Source: Planctomycetaceae bacterium
Lineage (GTDB): Bacteria; Planctomycetota; Planctomycetia; Planctomycetales; Planctomycetaceae
Direction: 5' to 3'
Assembly (NCBI GenBank): GCA_027080405.1
Contig: JALWSL010000061.1
Location: 1-8,602 of the forward strand
Length of the DNA stretch: 8,602 nucleotides
The notes under the pieces are model-generated. The model searched no databases, had not been told where the DNA came from, and worked only from the letters and a program-made list of their open reading frames with translations. Position numbers and translations under genes: made by a program. Shown piece after piece: positions 6,516-8,602 of the stretch; positions within the stretch are counted from its first letter, which is position 1; each line of letters starts with the position of its first letter.

Positions 6516-7178
6516 TCAGTTTTCGGGGTCGCGCTCTCTGGCTTCGTTGTTGTTTCGGAATGCGTATTCTTCTCCCTTTACCAAACGCAGAATGTTGCTT
6601 CTATGTCGATAGATGATCAGGAGAGGGACGAGCAGGCTGAAGCAGCCTAGGGGCCAGTTTTCAGAATTGAAGGGATGCTTGAGCATGGGCAGTTCGACGG
6701 CTGCGAACAGCACGGCTGCTGACAGAGAACTGATTGAAACGGTTCGCCAAATGGCAAAGGTGACTGCGAAGCAGCTTGCAGCTATCAGCGAGGCGACAGG
6801 TGCCAGAACCAGGACAACTCCCAGCGCGGTTGCAACCCCTTTGCCTCCCTTGAATTTTAGCCAGCATGGATACATGTGCCCAAGCACCGCGGCCAGCCCG
6901 GAAAAAACAGGCGTGTGTGTGTGCGTTTCGAATTCGAAACTTCCGCTTGCCAGCAAGATCGAGATCGCAGTCGGGACAAGTCCTTTCAGGGCATCGAGAA
7001 GCATCACAAGAAAGAACCATTTGGCCCCCATGATGCGACCGACATTTGTCGCGCCAATGTTACCACTTCCCTGCGTGCGTATGTCGAGCCCTTTCACCCA
7101 GCGTACGATCAGTAAGCCGAACGGAATCGATCCGCAAAGGTAACCCGCTACGATCAGCAAGAAATCAATGAATCCCAT
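6516..7178 (-). CDS. plsY: Glycerol-3-phosphate acyltransferase PlsY
   Basis: This inner-membrane enzyme transfers the acyl group from acyl-phosphate (made by PlsX) to glycerol-3-phosphate, the first step of phosphatidic acid synthesis. The 220 residues start at ATG 7178 with a membrane helix, as the family does. All three signature regions are present: GSIPFG (16-21) leading to SGNIGATNVGR (38-48), then GHMYPCWLKFKGGKGVATALG (100-120, with the phosphate-binding GGKG), and the C-terminal loop IYRHRSNILRLVKGEE (189-204). Hydrophobic segments lie at about 4-27, 54-78, 90-104, 118-142 and 150-188. A loop at 80-90 carries a THTHT run encoded by a GT/AC repeat. The charged tail after 204 (FRNNNEARERDPEN) is longer than in compact homologues. 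It lies 156 bases downstream of queC on the same strand, so it may share a transcript, but the gap is long and the functions are unrelated. No strong Shine-Dalgarno precedes it. Confidence 0.97.
   Translation of the reverse strand: MGFIDFLLIVAGYLCGSIPFGLLIVRWVKGLDIRTQGSGNIGATNVGRIMGAKWFFLVMLLDALKGLVPTAISILLASGSFEFETHTHTPVFSGLAAVLGHMYPCWLKFKGGKGVATALGVVLVLAPVASLIAASCFAVTFAIWRTVSISSLSAAVLFAAVELPMLKHPFNSENWPLGCFSLLVPLLIIYRHRSNILRLVKGEEYAFRNNNEARERDPEN
6913..6940. repeat. GT dinucleotide run and a 16-bp perfect palindrome inside plsY
   Basis: The plus strand has an 11-base GT run (6913-6923) directly followed by the perfect palindrome GTTTCGAATTCGAAAC (6925-6940). Both lie in plsY, where they encode FEFETHTHT at about residues 81-89 in a loop between hydrophobic segments. 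A length change in the run would shift the plsY frame. Confidence 0.6.
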
Positions 7179-7253
7179 AATCGACAGGTTTCTACTATTT
7201 GCAAAATCAGAACTGAAAATCAGACCATATTACGGCAATGTCCAGTCTCCAGT

Positions 7254-7293
7254 TGGTCATCTGGTCATCTCGCGTGTCCGTCTGATATTCAGA
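7254..7293. repeat. Tandem 8-bp repeat and TCTGA-TAT-TCAGA dyad between queC and plsY
   Basis: TGGTCATC is repeated head-to-tail (7254-7261, 7262-7269). Twelve bases on, TCTGA-TAT-TCAGA (7281-7293) forms a 5-bp stem with a 3-base loop, 42-54 bases past the queC stop. It could mark the end of the queC transcript or be a protein site for plsY; no T-run follows on the minus strand. Confidence 0.4.
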
Positions 7294-7334
7294 ACCGGCT
7301 TTCATGGAAGAAATAGGGGGGAGTTGTTCCGTTC

Positions 7335-8072
7335 CTATGCTGAATGATCCAGTTGATAGACAGCCGGATCCTTGATGCCGGCCTGCTCAAAACCCTGGAG
7401 GCGGAGCAGGCAAGCGTCACACTTTCCGCATGCATGGCCGTTGGTATCGGGATCGTAGCAGGTGTGCGTCAATGAATAATCGACACCGAGTTCCCTGCCT
7501 CGACGGATTATTTCCGCCTTGGTTAATTCGATAAGTGGGGCGTGGATCCGCCATTTGGCAGTCCCTTCGACACCTGTCTTCGTCGCCAGATTGGCCAATG
7601 TTTCAAAACTGCGGATAAATTCCGGTCTGCAATCGGGGTATCCACTGTAATCGACTGCGTTGACACCAAGAAAAATATCGCTTGCATCGAGCGATTCCGC
7701 CCAACCCATCGCAACGGAAAGAAATACCGTATTTCTGGCAGGAACATACGTGACGGGAATCGACTGTTCCATCTGTTTTTCGCTGCGTCCTTTGGGAACG
7801 GCCAGGTCGGAAGTCAGGGCAGAACCGCCGAAAACACTTAAATCGAGTGACATGACAACATGCGATTTCACACCGAACGCTTCAGCCAGGTTACGGGCGG
7901 CCTGAAGTTCAAAACGGTGCTTTTGCCCATAATCGAAACTGAGTGCGTATAATTCGTAACCCATACTGTGGGCAATTGCCAGCGTAGTTGAAGAATCCAG
8001 CCCCCCACTTAACAGCACGACAGCTTTTTTGCTCTGGCTGTCTGATTCAGTATGTTGTTCGGTCAATGACAT
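7335..8072 (-). CDS. queC: 7-cyano-7-deazaguanine (preQ0) synthase QueC
   Basis: This cytoplasmic ATP-dependent ligase converts 7-carboxy-7-deazaguanine and ammonia to preQ0, the precursor of queuosine in tRNA and of other 7-deazaguanines. The start is the ATG at 8072 (245 residues, close to the family length). The frame is open to 8192, but the extra 40 residues are not family-like. Seen: [15 protein letters not shown] with the PP-loop SGGLDSST (22-29), [14 protein letters not shown] (43-56), [20 protein letters not shown] (107-126), [16 protein letters not shown] and the zinc-binding set Cys205, Cys215, Cys218 and Cys221 in THTCYDP...[11 protein letters not shown]. No other queuosine genes (queD, queE, queF, folE) are in the window, so the pathway must be encoded elsewhere. 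I looked for a preQ1 riboswitch upstream and did not recognise one. The region before the ATG has no clear Shine-Dalgarno. Confidence 0.97.
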   Translation of the reverse strand: MSLTEQHTESDSQSKKAVVLLSGGLDSSTTLAIAHSMGYELYALSFDYGQKHRFELQAARNLAEAFGVKSHVVMSLDLSVFGGSALTSDLAVPKGRSEKQMEQSIPVTYVPARNTVFLSVAMGWAESLDASDIFLGVNAVDYSGYPDCRPEFIRSFETLANLATKTGVEGTAKWRIHAPLIELTKAEIIRRGRELGVDYSLTHTCYDPDTNGHACGKCDACLLRLQGFEQAGIKDPAVYQLDHSA

Positions 8073-8323
8073 AATCAAAACAATGGAAAGATGGGTAAAA
8101 AACAGGAAGAATAGTAATCGCTGCCCAAGTCCAATCAAAGTCGGAACAGTTGGTTTGTCCAGATGGCTAAAACCACGGTTGAAAGGTAACAAAATGATTG
8201 GAACCTGACATCTACACGACCGCTACATAGCCGCTCCACAACTGGACGCACTGTTGTAATCGACAAAACTTTCCCAAGTTACCCAACAGGAAGATTCTGT
8301 CTCGAATCCAGCCTCAGAACGAT

Positions 8324-8329
8324 TATAAC
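8324..8329 (+). promoter_or_regulatory. Candidate -10 box of the lipoprotein gene
   Basis: TATAAC matches five of six bases of the -10 consensus. It would place transcription start near 8336, exactly where the foldable leader begins. No good -35 box stands 16-18 bases upstream, so an extended or alternative sigma promoter would be needed. Confidence 0.25.
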
Positions 8330-8334
8330 CCTCA

Positions 8335-8414
8335 TAATCCGTTGATGATACCCGCTGGGGAGTCGATTTTACAGAGAGTCTGTCTTTCCGTCTGATCATC
8401 AGGGCAACGGGTTA
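8335..8414 (+). promoter_or_regulatory. Folded 5' leader of the lipoprotein gene, candidate cis-regulatory RNA
   Basis: Bases 8335-8343 (TAATCCGTT) pair with 8406-8414 (AACGGGTTA), nine pairs with one G-T. The helix continues after a 5-base bulge (8401-8405) as GATGAT (8344-8349) with ATCATC (8395-8400). The 45 bases enclosed hold two hairpins: CCC-GCT-GGG (8351-8359) and ACAGA-GAG-TCTGT (8371-8383). The structure ends four bases before the GAGGG ribosome binding site (8418-8422), a natural place for translational control. TGATACCC inside it recalls the TPP riboswitch, but the other TPP motifs are absent. Base pairing is seen directly; function is inference. Confidence 0.45.
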
Positions 8415-8430
8415 ATTGAGGGCTGCTGTT

Positions 8431-8602
8431 ATGAATCACCTGTTAAAAGTTCTCAGTATAATGGGAATAATGGCGGCAATGAGCGGCTGTCAATGCACAC
8501 CGATGACCGCTCGCTACGGCAATTTTGTCGATGACGTATCTGACGGTAAACTCGAACTGGAAAGATTTTATGTACCTGGTCTGGATGTGAGTCGTATTGG
8601 TA
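8431..8602 (+). CDS. Small lipoprotein, N-terminal part, 3' truncated
   Basis: An ATG at 8431, eight bases after GAGGG (8418-8422), opens a frame that runs off the window after 57 codons. The N-terminus MNHLLKVLSIMGIMAAMSGC is a lipoprotein signal peptide: one Lys, a hydrophobic core and a lipobox MSGC with Cys20 as the residue to be lipidated. The mature part begins CQCTPMTARYGNFVDDVSDG and continues with LELERFYVPGLDVSRIG; it has a second Cys at 22 and no motif that I recognise. There is no Asp at position +2, so an outer-membrane location would be expected by the E. coli sorting rule, which may not apply in this organism. Family unknown. It is divergent from queC and preceded by a foldable leader. 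Confidence 0.82.
   Translation, partial: MNHLLKVLSIMGIMAAMSGCQCTPMTARYGNFVDDVSDGKLELERFYVPGLDVSRIG

Larger units (their letters stand above)
8073..8430. other. 358-base divergent gap between queC and the lipoprotein gene
   Basis: This holds the promoters of queC (minus) and the lipoprotein gene (plus). The half next to queC shows no repeat or structure that I can support and only an implausible N-terminal extension of queC. The half next to the lipoprotein gene holds a -10-like box (8324-8329) and a long foldable leader (8335-8414). Confidence 0.6.

Noticed and set aside
6613..7143. 176-codon plus-strand frame
   Set aside because: It is antisense to plsY, which carries all its signature motifs.
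8073..8192. 40-residue N-terminal extension of queC containing a hydrophobic stretch
   Set aside because: QueC is a cytoplasmic enzyme of about 230-245 residues and the ATG at 8072 gives the family length; the extension looks like translated non-coding DNA.
8073..8330. preQ1 riboswitch upstream of queC
   Set aside because: No small C-rich hairpin with the A-rich tail of that class was found on the minus strand.
8344..8410. TPP riboswitch suggested by TGATACCCGCTG and CTGATC
   Set aside because: The CTGAGA element before the ACCC and the later GCCAGCGTAGGGAA-type element are missing, and the flanking pairing differs.

Overview
The window looks like an ordinary chromosomal segment of an environmental Gram-negative-type bacterium, most likely a planctomycete. 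That is an inference from several things: an Asp-Asn-Gly sulfatase, an exported gamma-glutamyltranspeptidase with an N-terminal signal peptide, a lipobox lipoprotein, singly spaced genes with long gaps, mostly weak Shine-Dalgarno sites, and base composition near half G+C. No rRNA or marker gene is present to prove it. I see no phage, transposase, tRNA, CRISPR array or defence locus.

Layout, left to right. (1) 2-757 (+): the C-terminal part of an S1-type sulfatase, cut by the window edge. (2) 785-1240 (-): a small four-helix membrane protein of unknown function, convergent with the sulfatase. (3) 1241-1779: a 539-base gap with three copies of a 12-bp repeat and a cluster of stem-loops. (4) 1780-3564 (-): ilvB, acetolactate synthase large subunit, with a GTG start and a tandem 16-bp repeat upstream. 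(5) 3880-5676 (-): ggt, exported gamma-glutamyltranspeptidase. (6) 5677-6130: a divergent control region with tandem repeats and dyads. (7) 6131-6412 (+): a 93-residue BON-like protein with a very strong ribosome binding site. (8) 6516-7178 (-): plsY, glycerol-3-phosphate acyltransferase. (9) 7335-8072 (-): queC, 7-cyano-7-deazaguanine synthase. (10) 8073-8430: a divergent gap whose right half can fold into a long stem just before the next gene. (11) 8431-8602 (+): the start of a small lipoprotein with no recognised family, cut by the window edge.

The genes do not form one pathway. They cover sulfate-ester degradation, branched-chain amino acid synthesis, periplasmic glutathione or gamma-glutamyl turnover, phospholipid synthesis and queuosine/deazaguanine synthesis. 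No convincing new multi-gene system is visible. The most interesting material is non-coding: the folded leader of the lipoprotein gene, two-unit tandem repeats in four of the intergenic gaps, a TACGGTT core shared by the repeats around ilvB, and a TCTGA/TCAGA dyad that recurs in three gaps.
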